A stretch of DNA of 64,000 nucleotides from Sinorhizobium saheli (GCF_001651875.1 NZ_LNQB01000083.1:5130-69129), one strand, 5' to 3'. Numbered from the stretch's first letter, positions 53,912 through 62,745 are shown. Made by a program: numbers and translations. The notes: a model not told the origin generated them from the letters alone.

Positions 53912-54708
53912 CGGAAGCCGCCATTGGCAGAGAAACGGAAATCCGGATCGTAGGCGAGCCGGTAGGTCGCCGTCAGGTGACGTGGATCGCTGTTCCAGGC
54001 GCCGCCGCGAAGCACGCGGAACACAGCCCCGCCCTGCTGCGGGGCTTCTCCGGCCGGCTCGTCAGGGGCGTAGACATCGCTTGTCCACTCCCAGACATTG
54101 CCGACGAGATGGAGCACGCCCTCGCTGCTCGCGCCGCCCGGGAAAGAGTCTGCCGGCGCCGTCATCGCATAGCCGTCGCGCGCGTCTCCAGCGCAGCAGA
54201 CCTCGGCACCGGCGTTGACCCGGGTCGCGTCCGGTGGCGCCGCCCCCCACGGAAACGGTTGGCCGGCAGTACCCCGCGCGGCCCGCTCGTATTGCTCTTC
54301 CGACGGCAGCGAGAGACCATAGTGGCGGCAGAAGGCGTCGGCATCGGCCCAACTGACGCCAACGACGGGACGCTCGTCGAGCCCAAGCACCGGGTGATCG
54401 GCATAGAAGGCGGGCCGATGACCGGTTTCGGCAACGAAGTGGGCATATTGCCGGTTGGTGATCTCCGTGCGGTTGATCGCGAAGGGCCGCCCCTCTACCA
54501 CGAGGCGCGGGCGCTCGTTGTCGGGCCCGTCGTCGCGGCCGAAGACGAAAGGCCCGGCCGGGATATCGACAAGCGGGTTGCCGGTGATCGGCCCGCTCTC
54601 GCCGGCGAGCGCACCGGAGGCAATGAAGAGAGCGACTGCGGCTGCCCCTGCCCCTCTCCTAGGGACTATCGCGACAACCGCCGCGCCTTGTCCACCCGCA
54701 TCCGGCAT
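53890..54708 (-). CDS. SUMF1/formylglycine-generating-enzyme-like exported protein
   Basis: A 272-aa protein of the FGE-sulfatase fold, with an N-terminal hydrophobic segment suggesting export. Motifs: NPLVDIPAGPFVFGRDDG, RTEITNRQYAHFVAETGHRP, VVGVSWADADAFCRHYGLSL, SEEQYERAARGTAGQPFPWG, HLVGNVWEWTSDVY and the C-terminal NGGFRC. The segment RGGAWNSDPRHLTATYRLAY lacks the two cysteines that catalyse formylglycine formation in FGE, so sulfatase activation is unlikely. The ATG at 54708 starts one base after the ABC ATPase stop, with GGAGGG inside that gene. No sulfatase gene is nearby. Confidence 0.88.
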   Translation of the reverse strand: MPDAGGQGAAVVAIVPRRGAGAAAVALFIASGALAGESGPITGNPLVDIPAGPFVFGRDDGPDNERPRLVVEGRPFAINRTEITNRQYAHFVAETGHRPAFYADHPVLGLDERPVVGVSWADADAFCRHYGLSLPSEEQYERAARGTAGQPFPWGAAPPDATRVNAGAEVCCAGDARDGYAMTAPADSFPGGASSEGVLHLVGNVWEWTSDVYAPDEPAGEAPQQGGAVFRVLRGGAWNSDPRHLTATYRLAYDPDFRFSANGGFRCLRSAP

Positions 54709-54709
54709 C

Positions 54710-55783
54710 TCAACCCTCCGGCTTGAAATCGACACGCCGCTCTGTGTCGGCATCGAACAGGAACATGCGATCCCTGGCGATCTTGACGCCGGCGGGCTGG
54801 TCGATCTGCCCGGCGAAATTCTTGTCGGCGCGCAAGGTCATGAGCCGGCCGCCCAGTTGCAGGCTGACGAGCGTATTCTCGCCGGTGAGCTCGACCGAAT
54901 AGATCGGCGCGACCAGGTTGGCCTGGGCGTCGTCTGCAGCGGTGACGAGAGCGTCTTCGGGACGTACGCCGAGAACCGCGCGCGGGATGGTGACGCGGCC
55001 GGCACCGCCCACCCTCAAGCCCGCGCTCTCGAAGACGCCGTCCTTCACCTCGCCCGGGATCAGGTTCATCGACGGCGAACCGATGAAGCCGGCGACGAAC
55101 AGGGTGCGCGGATCATTGTAGATTTCCCGCGGCGTCCCGAGCTGCTCGATCACGCCCTTGTTCATGACCGCCACACGGTTGGCAAGCGTCATCGCCTCGA
55201 TCTGGTCGTGGGTGACATAGATCGTCGTCACCTGCAATTCGTGCTGCAGGTGCTTCAGTTCCGCGCGCATCTGCGTCCTGAGCTTGGCATCGAGGTTCGA
55301 CAGCGGCTCGTCCATCAGGAAGACGCGCGGCGTGCGCACGATGGCGCGCGCGAGCGCCACGCGCTGGCGCTGGCCGCCGGAAAGCTCCTTCGGCAGGCGC
55401 TTGAGCATGGTATCGAGCTCGACCCGCCGCGCCACCTCGCTCACCCGGCGCTTGTATTCCTCCGGCGGCACTTTGCGGATCTTCAGCGGGTAGCCGATAT
55501 TGTCCTCGACCGTCAGGTGCGGGTAGAGCGCGTAGGACTGGAAAACCATGGCCACGTCGCGGTATTTCGGCAGGACGTCGTTGATACGGTCGGCATCGAT
55601 ATAGATGTCGCCGGAGGTCGCCTCCTCGAGGCCCGCGACCATGCGCATGGTCGTCGTCTTGCCGCAGCCCGATGGCCCGAGCAGCACGAGGAACTCCTTG
55701 TCGCGGATCTCGAGGTCGAAGTCGTGGACGGCGACGAACTCGCCGAACTTCTTTGTGACTCTCTCGAACCTGACGGACGCCAT
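54710..55783 (-). CDS. CUT1 sugar ABC transporter ATP-binding protein (MalK/UgpC type)
   Basis: A 357-aa ATPase: Walker A GPSGCGKTT, Q-loop VFQSYALYPHLTV, signature LSGGQRQRVALARAIV, Walker B VFLMDEPLSNLDAKLR, switch His in VTHDQIEAM, and a C-terminal TOBE-type regulatory domain (VLGVRPEDALV, SVELTGENTLVSLQLGG). It serves the two permeases encoded just upstream. The frame continues upstream through permease sequence in another frame; ATG 55783 (MASVRFERVTKKFG) is the family start. Confidence 0.94.
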   Translation of the reverse strand: MASVRFERVTKKFGEFVAVHDFDLEIRDKEFLVLLGPSGCGKTTTMRMVAGLEEATSGDIYIDADRINDVLPKYRDVAMVFQSYALYPHLTVEDNIGYPLKIRKVPPEEYKRRVSEVARRVELDTMLKRLPKELSGGQRQRVALARAIVRTPRVFLMDEPLSNLDAKLRTQMRAELKHLQHELQVTTIYVTHDQIEAMTLANRVAVMNKGVIEQLGTPREIYNDPRTLFVAGFIGSPSMNLIPGEVKDGVFESAGLRVGGAGRVTIPRAVLGVRPEDALVTAADDAQANLVAPIYSVELTGENTLVSLQLGGRLMTLRADKNFAGQIDQPAGVKIARDRMFLFDADTERRVDFKPEG

Positions 55784-55803
55784 AGGCCTCGACCCCTCTC
55801 CCT

Positions 55804-56667
55804 TCACCCCTTGACGGCACCGAGGGAAAGCCCCCGGACGAGATGCTTCTGGACGATGAAGGCGAAGATGACGATCGGCACGCAGGCCATGAAGCCGGCG
55901 GCGCTGATTTCGCCCCAATAGGTGTTGTACTGCGTCACCCGCCCTGCAATGCCGATCGGGAGCGTCTGTGACTGCTCGGTCAGCGTAATTACCAGCGACA
56001 GCAGGAATTCGTTCCAGGAGATGATCAGGGAGAAGATGGCCGTTGCCGCAAGTCCCGGCCGCGCGAGCGGCAGCGCCACATGCAGGAACGCGCCCCAGCG
56101 CGTATCGCCGTCGACGATCGCCGCTTCTTCGAGCTCGATCGGCAGGTCCTGGAAATAGCTCTTCATCATCCAGGTCGCAAACGGCAGGTTGAAGGCGGTG
56201 TAGGCGATGATCAATGCCGACTTCGTGTTGAGCATGTCGAAATAGTTGAAGAACAGGTAGAGCGGAATGATGCTTACGATCGGCGGCATCATCCGGGTCG
56301 ACAGGATCCAGAAGGAGATCTGCCTTCGCCACTGCCAAGGATAGCTGAACCGCGCGAGTGCATAGCCGGCCATGGTGCCGAAAGTCACGGAGACCACGGT
56401 CGTGCCGACCGCGACGAGGAAGCTGTTCAGCGCATAGCGCAGGAACGGACGCTCGATGAAGGCTTCGTCGTAATGTTTCAGCGTTGGGTTCCGCGGCACC
56501 CATTCTGGCGGCACCGCGAAGATGTCGATGTCGAATTTGAAGGAGTTCGCCGCGATCCAATAGACGGGGAAGAGCGTCAGAACGAGGGCGACGAGGATCG
56601 TAAGATAGGCAGCGATGCGCAGCGCCCTCTCCCAGGCGCGGCTGCGGGTTCTGATCGCGGTCGCCAT
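55804..56667 (-). CDS. CUT1 sugar ABC permease (MalG type)
   Basis: A 287-aa permease with six hydrophobic segments, ending in a loop and helix typical of MalG. The EAA loop that docks on the ATPase is ELEEAAIVDGDTRWGAFLHV. FPVYWIAANSFK near the N-terminus and MPPIVSIIPLYLFFNYFD are family features. GTG 56673 is in frame, but ATG 56667 has GGAG at better spacing. It nearly touches the preceding permease gene. Confidence 0.93.
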   Translation of the reverse strand: MATAIRTRSRAWERALRIAAYLTILVALVLTLFPVYWIAANSFKFDIDIFAVPPEWVPRNPTLKHYDEAFIERPFLRYALNSFLVAVGTTVVSVTFGTMAGYALARFSYPWQWRRQISFWILSTRMMPPIVSIIPLYLFFNYFDMLNTKSALIIAYTAFNLPFATWMMKSYFQDLPIELEEAAIVDGDTRWGAFLHVALPLARPGLAATAIFSLIISWNEFLLSLVITLTEQSQTLPIGIAGRVTQYNTYWGEISAAGFMACVPIVIFAFIVQKHLVRGLSLGAVKG

Positions 56668-56673
56668 CGCCAC

Positions 56674-57564
56674 TCACTCCGCCAGCCGCATGCGTTTCAT
56701 GAACCAGGTGCTGAGGATGATCGTCACGAACAGCACGAAGAGCGATATCGCCGCCGCATAGCCGGGATCGGCGAAGCGGTAGGCAACCTGGTAGATATAG
56801 AGGCTCAGGACCTTGGTCCGGTCCGCCGGCCCGCCTCCCGTCAGAATGAAGACAAGATCAAAGAGACGCAGCGCGTCCATCACGCGAAGCAGAAGCGCGA
56901 TGGCGATGACGGGCTTCAGGAAGGGGAGCGTCAGGTCCCAGAACTGCCGCCAGGATGAGGCGCCGTCGAGCGCCGCCGCCTCGTAGGGCTCGACCGGCAG
57001 GCTCGCGAGCCCCGCCAGCATCAATAGAAAGATGAACGGCGTCCATTGCCAGACATCCGCGACGATAATGGAGAACATCGCCAGGTTCACATCGCCCGCC
57101 CAGGCCTGGGTCGGAAGCCCGAGACGGAACATGATCTCGTTCAGGACGCCGAACTGCGGCTCATAGATAAGCTTCCAGGTGATCGCAACGGCGATCGGCG
57201 GCAGCATCATCGGAACCATCAGCACTGTCTTCAGAAACGTGAGCCGGCGGATGAACCTGTCGAGGAGCAGCGCCAGGCCAAGGCCGAGGAGGAACTCGAT
57301 CGATACCGCGATGATGGTGAAGACGGCGGTGTTGCGAAGCGCCACCTGAAACTGCGCGTCGACAAGAAGCCTGCCGAAATTGTCGAATCCCACGAACTGC
57401 CAGGGCAGGTCCGGATTGGGGCTGACACGGTGCACCGCCGCATAGAACATGTAGATGCTGGGGAAGATCGTCAGCGCCAGCAGGATGAGCACCGTCGGAG
57501 CGAGCATCAGGTAGCGCAGATGACGCTCCGCCCAGCACTCCAGACCGCCTCCCGCCTTCACCAT
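56674..57564 (-). CDS. CUT1 sugar ABC permease (MalF type)
   Basis: A 296-aa permease with six hydrophobic segments: LMLAPTVLILLALTIFPSIY at the N-terminus, MLPPIAVAITWKLIYEPQFG in the middle, and the EAA loop YEAAALDGASSWRQFWDLTL. ILTGGGPADRTKVLSLYIYQ is typical of this class. It pairs with the MalG-type gene immediately downstream. Confidence 0.93.
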   Translation of the reverse strand: MVKAGGGLECWAERHLRYLMLAPTVLILLALTIFPSIYMFYAAVHRVSPNPDLPWQFVGFDNFGRLLVDAQFQVALRNTAVFTIIAVSIEFLLGLGLALLLDRFIRRLTFLKTVLMVPMMLPPIAVAITWKLIYEPQFGVLNEIMFRLGLPTQAWAGDVNLAMFSIIVADVWQWTPFIFLLMLAGLASLPVEPYEAAALDGASSWRQFWDLTLPFLKPVIAIALLLRVMDALRLFDLVFILTGGGPADRTKVLSLYIYQVAYRFADPGYAAAISLFVLFVTIILSTWFMKRMRLAE

Positions 57565-57626
57565 CGGACCCTCCCGTGAGCCGTGCGGGGGGCGGAAAAG
57601 CCCCGCCCCCCGGGCACGTTGGTCGC

Positions 57627-58886
57627 CTATTTGAGCCCGGTGATCTGCTCGATCGCGGCCTGCGAGTTCTTCAGCGCCTCTTCCGGCGTGATCGTGCCGG
57701 CGACCGCCTTGGAAAGCTCGATGCCGAAGGCATTCTCGATCTCAGGCCATTTCGGGTGGCGCGGACGCGGCGTCGAGGCCTGGATCGCCTCCATCAGCAC
57801 CGGATAGTGCCGGAACTTCTCCTGCTTCGTCAGTTCCGGATCGGTGAAGACCGAGGCGCGGACGGGCGGATTGCCGCGCTCGGCGGAAACCTTGATCTGT
57901 TCGGCCGAGGTTGCCCAGAGCATGAAATCGAAGGCCTCCTGTTTGTTCTTCGAGGCTGCCATGATTCCCATGGTCCAGTGGCCGATTTCCGAGCTCCCCG
58001 GCTTGGTGCCGGCCGGGATCGGGCTGTAGGAAATCTTGCCGACCATCTTCGACTGGGTCGGATCCTCGAAGGTGGCGACCCAATTCGGCCAGTTGATCGA
58101 CGAGGCGGCGGTACCGGCGGCAAGCGCGGTTCCCACCTCGTTGGCGTTATAACTTTCAACTCCCTTGGGCGAGACGTCGCGTAGCGCCATGAATGTCTTC
58201 ATGGCCGCAGCGCCCTCGGGCGTGTCGATCGTCACCTTCGTCCGGTCCGCGTTGAACATGTCGGCCCCGTAGGACCAGAAGATCGGCATGAAATCGGCAA
58301 CGACCGGGTTGCCCTGGCCGCCGCGGAAGACGTAGCCGAAATAGCGGCCGCCGCCCTGCTCCGTCAGCGTCTTCGCAGCCTTCAATACATCGTCCCAGGT
58401 CTTCGGCGCGTCGACGCCAGCCTCCTTGAATTTCGCGGCGTCATAGAAGAACATCTGGGCGTTGCCCACATAGGGCAGGCATACATACGGCCCCGTGTTG
58501 TAGGGATTGCGGCAGATCGCCAGCGACTTCGACAGGAAGTCGTCATCCGGGCCTTCCAGGCCGGCCTTCTTGAAGTATTCGGTCAAGTCCTCGAGGTGCC
58601 CGTTCTCGGCGAAGAACGGAATCCACGGATCATCCATGAGAATGATGTCAAAGACGCCGGACTTCGTCGCGCCTGCATTGGCGCCCTGTTCGAAGACATT
58701 GGCATAGGGCGCCTGGACCGCCTCCACCTTCGTGCCCTTCATCTTGGCGTAGTCGGCGGCGGCGGCTCTCAAGCCGTCGCCTTCGCTGCCCGAGGGCACG
58801 AGGATCGTAATATCGGCCCAGGCTAGCCCGCTGATCGCGAGCGCCGATGCCCCTACCGCCAAGGCGAGACACAGTTTGCGCACCAT
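57627..58886 (-). CDS. CUT1 sugar-binding protein (family 1 solute-binding)
   Basis: A 419-aa periplasmic receptor. The signal peptide (LCLALAVGASALAISGLAWA) is followed by ITILVPSGSEGDGLRAAAAD, DIILMDDPWIPFFAENGHLE, YLPYVGNAQ-like CLPYVGNAQMFFYD, and YFGYVFRGGQGNPVVADFMP. Starts at 58889 and 58886 are both possible; the second lies 6 bases after GGGAGG. First gene of a six-gene operon with permeases, ATPase, SUMF1-like and propeller-like proteins. Substrate unknown. Confidence 0.92.
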   Translation of the reverse strand: MVRKLCLALAVGASALAISGLAWADITILVPSGSEGDGLRAAAADYAKMKGTKVEAVQAPYANVFEQGANAGATKSGVFDIILMDDPWIPFFAENGHLEDLTEYFKKAGLEGPDDDFLSKSLAICRNPYNTGPYVCLPYVGNAQMFFYDAAKFKEAGVDAPKTWDDVLKAAKTLTEQGGGRYFGYVFRGGQGNPVVADFMPIFWSYGADMFNADRTKVTIDTPEGAAAMKTFMALRDVSPKGVESYNANEVGTALAAGTAASSINWPNWVATFEDPTQSKMVGKISYSPIPAGTKPGSSEIGHWTMGIMAASKNKQEAFDFMLWATSAEQIKVSAERGNPPVRASVFTDPELTKQEKFRHYPVLMEAIQASTPRPRHPKWPEIENAFGIELSKAVAGTITPEEALKNSQAAIEQITGLK

Positions 58887-59113
58887 CATACACCTCCCAA
58901 TCCGAGCTCCCTTGCGGACCGCCCCATGGAGGCCCGCCCGATCCGGCCGGCGGAGATGCTGGTGCAACGTTGACGGCGGACCGACCCGAAACCGGGCAGG
59001 CCACCATCGGGCTTCTCCACAAGCCGGCGTTGCTCCCGTCCCAAATCTACCACAACGCGCCTTGTTTATCGCGCTTTGTTTAGAGTGCTCTCATGCAACG
59101 AGCCCTTGCCTTC
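58887..59113. promoter_or_regulatory. Upstream region of the CUT1 operon with 14-bp-period direct repeats
   Basis: No gene is seen. GCGCCTTGTTTA (59057-59068) and GCGCTTTGTTTA (59071-59082) are direct repeats 14 bp apart, one mismatch, and an 8-bp palindrome CAACGTTG lies at 58965-58972. Either may be a regulator site for the operon transcribed leftward. Confidence 0.35.
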
Positions 59114-59320
59114 TTGGCTAAAGCGCGTAGCAATTGAATTCATGCGATGCGCTTAGGTTTTTGTTCTCATGCATGGCGTCGTCCCAAAACCGCTGCGCAC
59201 TTTTGGGCGACATGCATTAGAGCGGGATGCGCTCACATGCGTTCGCGCCCGCCGCCCTATCTGTGTTTTGACGCATTGGTGCGACGTCAGGTGATTCCAC
59301 CTGACTGCAAAATGCTCTAG
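59114..59320. repeat. Rhizobial intergenic mosaic repeat, copy 2
   Basis: A block starting AGCGGGATGCGCTCACATGC (59221) and ending with GTCAGGTG-ATTC-CACCTGAC, TGCAAAATGCT (to about 59320) is repeated at 59695-59797 with several substitutions. Just left of it, GTCCCAAAACCGC to GCGCACTTTTGGGC (59180-59208) forms another dyad typical of rhizobial intergenic repeats. The element abuts the stop of the small secreted-protein gene. Confidence 0.75.
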
Positions 59321-59553
59321 AACCCAAACCCTCCAGGCGCGCCTTGGGAAACACTCGGGAGCCACAGGCCCTCGGCCCCACGCCAGCCGACAATCGGAAT
59401 GTCGCACTTGCGATCGAACTTGCCGATCGGCGCCCGGCGCACGCAATTCTCCGCAGTTCGGAATTTGTGGCCCGGGATCTGGATCGTCCTGTCTGCCGCA
59501 TGGGAGTTGGCCCACAATAGAAGGGCCAGCGCGCAAAGCGTGATCGTGCGCAT
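59317..59553 (-). CDS. Small secreted protein of unknown function
   Basis: A 78-aa precursor with a signal peptide MRTITLCALALLLWANSHAA and a mature part of about 58 residues, with two cysteines (AENCVRR, RKCDIP) that could pair, and a Gly/Phe-rich end (GAPGGFGF). GGAGG lies 8 bases before ATG 59553, which supports real translation. No family recognised. It lies between two copies of the mosaic repeat. Confidence 0.72.
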   Translation of the reverse strand: MRTITLCALALLLWANSHAADRTIQIPGHKFRTAENCVRRAPIGKFDRKCDIPIVGWRGAEGLWLPSVSQGAPGGFGF

Positions 59554-59694
59554 GCCGCGTTCCTCCGCTGTTTGAGCGAAAGCTGATATTACATCAGACG
59601 CGGGAGGTTGGCCCTTAGTCCTTCCGACGTAGCGCGGCGAACATCCGGGGGAGCCGTGGGACTACCCGAGGTTTGGTGAAGGTCACCCGGCAGG

Positions 59695-59797
59695 AGCGGG
59701 ATGCACTCACATGCGTTCGCGCCACCGCTCTACCTGTTTGCTTTTTTCCGCATTTGAGCGACGTCGGGTGATTCCACCTGACTGCAAAATGCTTCAG
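59695..59797. repeat. Rhizobial intergenic mosaic repeat, copy 3
   Basis: Starts AGCGGGATGCACTCACATGC, continues with a diverged middle, and ends GTCGGGTG-ATTC-CACCTGAC, TGCAAAATGCTTCAG. It parallels copy 2 over its whole length. Its last bases overlap the end of the glycosyltransferase gene, whose stop codon is within the repeat. Confidence 0.78.
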
Positions 59798-60858
59798 CCC
59801 ACGACGTGGCGGATGGTCCTGGAAAGCCTCGCGAGAACGGCGGGCCTCGAGGAAGCGACGAGCTTCCATGACAGGACCGCCTTCGCCATGCGCTGCGGCA
59901 GCAGCCCGACGGACAGGAACCATGCGGCGAGCATCGCGCGGCGGCGCAGCGAGACATTCATGTCCATGCTGGCGACGGCGCCGGCGGTCGCCAGCGCCAG
60001 GCGGGAATCCTCCGCCACCGGATGGCGCCGGCTGTCCACGCAAAGGGAAGCCAGGCGCTCCTCCAGATGCACCGGATCGCGCAGATTCGCGTCGGGGCGA
60101 ACCTCGAGCCCGACGTCGCCAGCCTGGTCCGCGAGCGCCTGCAGCCGGTGAAAGTCGTGCTCCACCCGCCAGCGCGCCCGCTGGCCGAGCTTCTCCGCGA
60201 AAACCGAATGATTGTTTCCGTGCATCCGATAGGCGCCGAGGCAGACGTCGAGCGACGTCACTTTCCCGTATAGTGGCGCGAGCGTGACCAGATAGCCGTC
60301 GGCCCCCTGCCGGAACTCGCTTTCCGGGACGGGAATGATGACATCGAGGGCCGAACGGGCGAAGGCGAGCCCGCTCGTGACGGTCGTCTGATAGCGCGCC
60401 CGGCGCAGCAATTGCGGCGTGACGTCGCCGGAATCGAAAGGCACTTGCGGCGGCGGGAAGATGTCCTTGATCCGCTGGCGCTCGTCGACGAGGTGCAGCC
60501 TGAATTGCATCTGCGCCGTGTCGTCTTCCCAGTTGGCGACGATCTCGGATACGGCCTCCGGGTACAGATAGTCGTCGGCGTCGAGGAAGAGAACGATCCC
60601 GCCCCGGCTTGCCGCGAATCCCGTGTTGAAAGCGGCGCCGTGGCCGCCATTCGCCTTTCGCCTGCACGCTTTGATCCGGTTTCCATAGGAGGCGATCACC
60701 TCGGCGGAGTTATCGGTCGATGCGTCATCGGCAACGATGACCTCGACATCGCCGTAATGCTGGGAAAGCGCACTGTCGATCGCGCGCGGCAGAAAGTGGG
60801 CGTAGTTGTAGTTGGCTATGATGATGGAGACGGAAGGGCGATCTTGGATGGAATGCAT
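59794..60858 (-). CDS. Family 2 glycosyltransferase
   Basis: A GT-A-fold glycosyltransferase of 354 aa. It begins with VSIIIANYNYAHFLPRAIDS, then VEVIVADDASTDNSAEVIAS, NGGHGAAFNTGFAASRGGIV and the metal-binding DADDYLYPEAV. The C-terminal 120 residues are more variable and contain a hydrophobic stretch near MLAAWFLSVGLLPQ. ATG 60858 has GAGG 9 bases upstream and starts at the family boundary; the frame remains open far upstream but that part is antisense to the next gene. The donor and acceptor cannot be inferred. The stop codon lies in a repeat element. Confidence 0.9.
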   Translation of the reverse strand: MHSIQDRPSVSIIIANYNYAHFLPRAIDSALSQHYGDVEVIVADDASTDNSAEVIASYGNRIKACRRKANGGHGAAFNTGFAASRGGIVLFLDADDYLYPEAVSEIVANWEDDTAQMQFRLHLVDERQRIKDIFPPPQVPFDSGDVTPQLLRRARYQTTVTSGLAFARSALDVIIPVPESEFRQGADGYLVTLAPLYGKVTSLDVCLGAYRMHGNNHSVFAEKLGQRARWRVEHDFHRLQALADQAGDVGLEVRPDANLRDPVHLEERLASLCVDSRRHPVAEDSRLALATAGAVASMDMNVSLRRRAMLAAWFLSVGLLPQRMAKAVLSWKLVASSRPAVLARLSRTIRHVVG

Positions 60859-61278
60859 CGCGGTGAACCTCGCATATGGGCTTTGGTCGCGGCGAACCTT
60901 CTCATTCAGGTCCTTGGGGATGGTGCCCGTTCCGGCAAACGCAACGATCTCGGATTGCGACAGGAACGACCGGCGACGATGCGCCGAAGTGGAACGGGCG
61001 ACGAAGATCGTACTCGATCCCGTGTGAGCCTCGTCAGTTTTGTGGCTTTTGATTGACGGAGGCGCGCTTTCGCCCTGCCGCGCCAACCCTACCGTGTCGA
61101 CGCTTGCCCGGCTCCCGGATAGGCAGCAAGGCTCTTCGGTTGACGCGGGTTTACGGGCTCGTATATCAGTGAAGCCGACATCGGTCACGAGGGGATCAGA
61201 GCGCACCGGCCATGATGCCGCCGCGCTTGTCCAGGTGAGCGCATCCCGTCGTAGACAGTTCAAAGCGAGGCGGACCCA
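60859..61278. other. Intergenic region between glycosyltransferase and dehydrogenase genes
   Basis: No credible gene. It contains the promoter noted at 61140-61167 for the rightward gene. No repeat or strong hairpin was seen. Confidence 0.4.
61140..61167 (+). promoter_or_regulatory. Candidate sigma-70 promoter of the mannitol-dehydrogenase-family gene
   Basis: TTGACG (61140-61145) and TATATC (61162-61167) are 16 bases apart, close to the rhizobial CTTGAC/CTATAT pattern. The transcript would have a leader of about 105 bases. Confidence 0.55.
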
Positions 61279-62745
61279 TTGACCAGACTTTCCAGACAGG
61301 CACTCGACCGCCTTCCAAATGCCGTCAAAGGACCGAACTACGACCCCGCACGGGTGACGGTCGGCATCGTCCATCTCGGCATCGGTGCCTTTCACCGGGC
61401 GCATCAGGCAGCCTTCACCGACGCGGTGCTCGCCGATGACCCCTCCTGGGGCATTTGCGGCGTTTCGCTCAGAAGCCCGGACACGCGAGACGCGCTTCAA
61501 CCGCAGGACGGTCTCTACACGCTTGCGGTCGTTGACGGAGAAGGCTCGCAACTGCAGGTGATCGGCAGTGTCGTCGAGCTCCTCTGCGCGCCGGAAGACC
61601 CGGAGGCCGTGCTGAGCCGCATGGCCGATCCCGCGACGCGCATCGTCTCGCTGACGATCACCGAGAAAGGCTATTGCCACAATCCCGCGACCGGCGCGCT
61701 CGACGAGAACCATCCCGACATCGTCCACGACCTTGCCAATCCGCGGCAAGCGCGTTCGGCGATCGGCTTCATTGTAGAGGCGCTCGCGCGCCGGGCAGCC
61801 TCCGGCGTCGAACCGTTCACCTTGCTCACCTGCGACAATCTCCCCTCCAACGGCCATGTGCTGAAACGCGTCGTCACGCGCTTCGCCGAGCTTCGCGATC
61901 CTGCGCTCGCCGCCCTCGCCGGCACCGTCGCCTCGCCGTCCACCATGGTCGACCGGATCGTCCCGGCAACGACCGATGCCGACCGCAGCAGGATCGCCGT
62001 GGCGCTCGGGCTTGAGGACGCCTGGCCGGTGATGACCGAGCCGTTCCGGCAATGGGTGATCGAGGACAATTTCCCGCTCGGCCGCCCGGCCTGGGAGAAG
62101 GCCGGGGCGCTTTTTGCCGACGACGTCTCCGTCTTCGAGATGATGAAGCTGCGGCTGCTCAACGGCAGCCACTCGACGCTCGCCTATCTCGGCTATCTCG
62201 CCGGTGCCGAGACGGTGGCCGAGGCGATGGCCCTGCCGGGCATGGAAGCGCTAATCGAGGGGCTGATGCGCGAAGAGGTGACCCCGACCTTGCCGCCCCT
62301 GCCGGGCATCGACCTCGCGGCCTACAGGGCCGAACTGCTCGACCGCTTCCGCAATCCGGCGCTCCGTCACCGCACCTGGCAGATCGCCATGGACGGTTCG
62401 CAGAAACTGCCGCAGCGCCTCCTCGGCACGATCCGCGACCGGATGAAGGCGGGAGCCGGCTACGATCGGCTGGCGCTCGGCGTCGCCGCCTGGATGCGCT
62501 ATGCGCGCGGCCTGGACGAGGCCGGCCGCGCGATCGATGTCCGCGATCCGCACGCGGCGCGCATCACCGGGCTCGCGCAGGGGATCGGCGAACCGGATGG
62601 GATCGTCGCGGCTCTCCTGACGATGACGGACGTCTTCGGCCCGGACCTCTCGACCAGTGAGCCGTTCCGGCTGGCGCTCGTCAAAGCCTTGACGAGACTT
62701 CTCGAGGATGGGGCGGCAGCGACCGTTCGCTCCTACGCTCCGTGA
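61279..62745 (+). CDS. Mannitol dehydrogenase family protein (mannitol 2-dehydrogenase or fructuronate reductase)
   Basis: A long-chain polyol dehydrogenase of 488 aa. The nucleotide-binding start is VGIVHLGIGAFHRAHQAAFT, followed by GVSLRSPDTRDALQPQDGLY, TLLTCDNLPSNGHVLKRVVT, VDRIVPATTDAD and the catalytic region KLRLLNGSHSTLAYLGYLAG. The likely start is TTG at 61279, with GAGG 8 bases upstream. Length suits both MtlK-type mannitol 2-dehydrogenase and UxuB-type fructuronate reductase, and the motifs visible do not separate them. It converges with a fructose-type ABC operon, which fits a polyol/fructose role. Confidence 0.9.
   Translation: MTRLSRQALDRLPNAVKGPNYDPARVTVGIVHLGIGAFHRAHQAAFTDAVLADDPSWGICGVSLRSPDTRDALQPQDGLYTLAVVDGEGSQLQVIGSVVELLCAPEDPEAVLSRMADPATRIVSLTITEKGYCHNPATGALDENHPDIVHDLANPRQARSAIGFIVEALARRAASGVEPFTLLTCDNLPSNGHVLKRVVTRFAELRDPALAALAGTVASPSTMVDRIVPATTDADRSRIAVALGLEDAWPVMTEPFRQWVIEDNFPLGRPAWEKAGALFADDVSVFEMMKLRLLNGSHSTLAYLGYLAGAETVAEAMALPGMEALIEGLMREEVTPTLPPLPGIDLAAYRAELLDRFRNPALRHRTWQIAMDGSQKLPQRLLGTIRDRMKAGAGYDRLALGVAAWMRYARGLDEAGRAIDVRDPHAARITGLAQGIGEPDGIVAALLTMTDVFGPDLSTSEPFRLALVKALTRLLEDGAAATVRSYAP

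Noticed and set aside
53890-54708. Active formylglycine-generating enzyme
   Set aside because: The fold matches, but the segment that should carry the two catalytic cysteines has none, and no sulfatase gene is close.
60859-62172. Upstream extension of the glycosyltransferase to a 792-aa protein
   Set aside because: The extra part is antisense to the mannitol-dehydrogenase gene and has no domain; the family start is at 60858.
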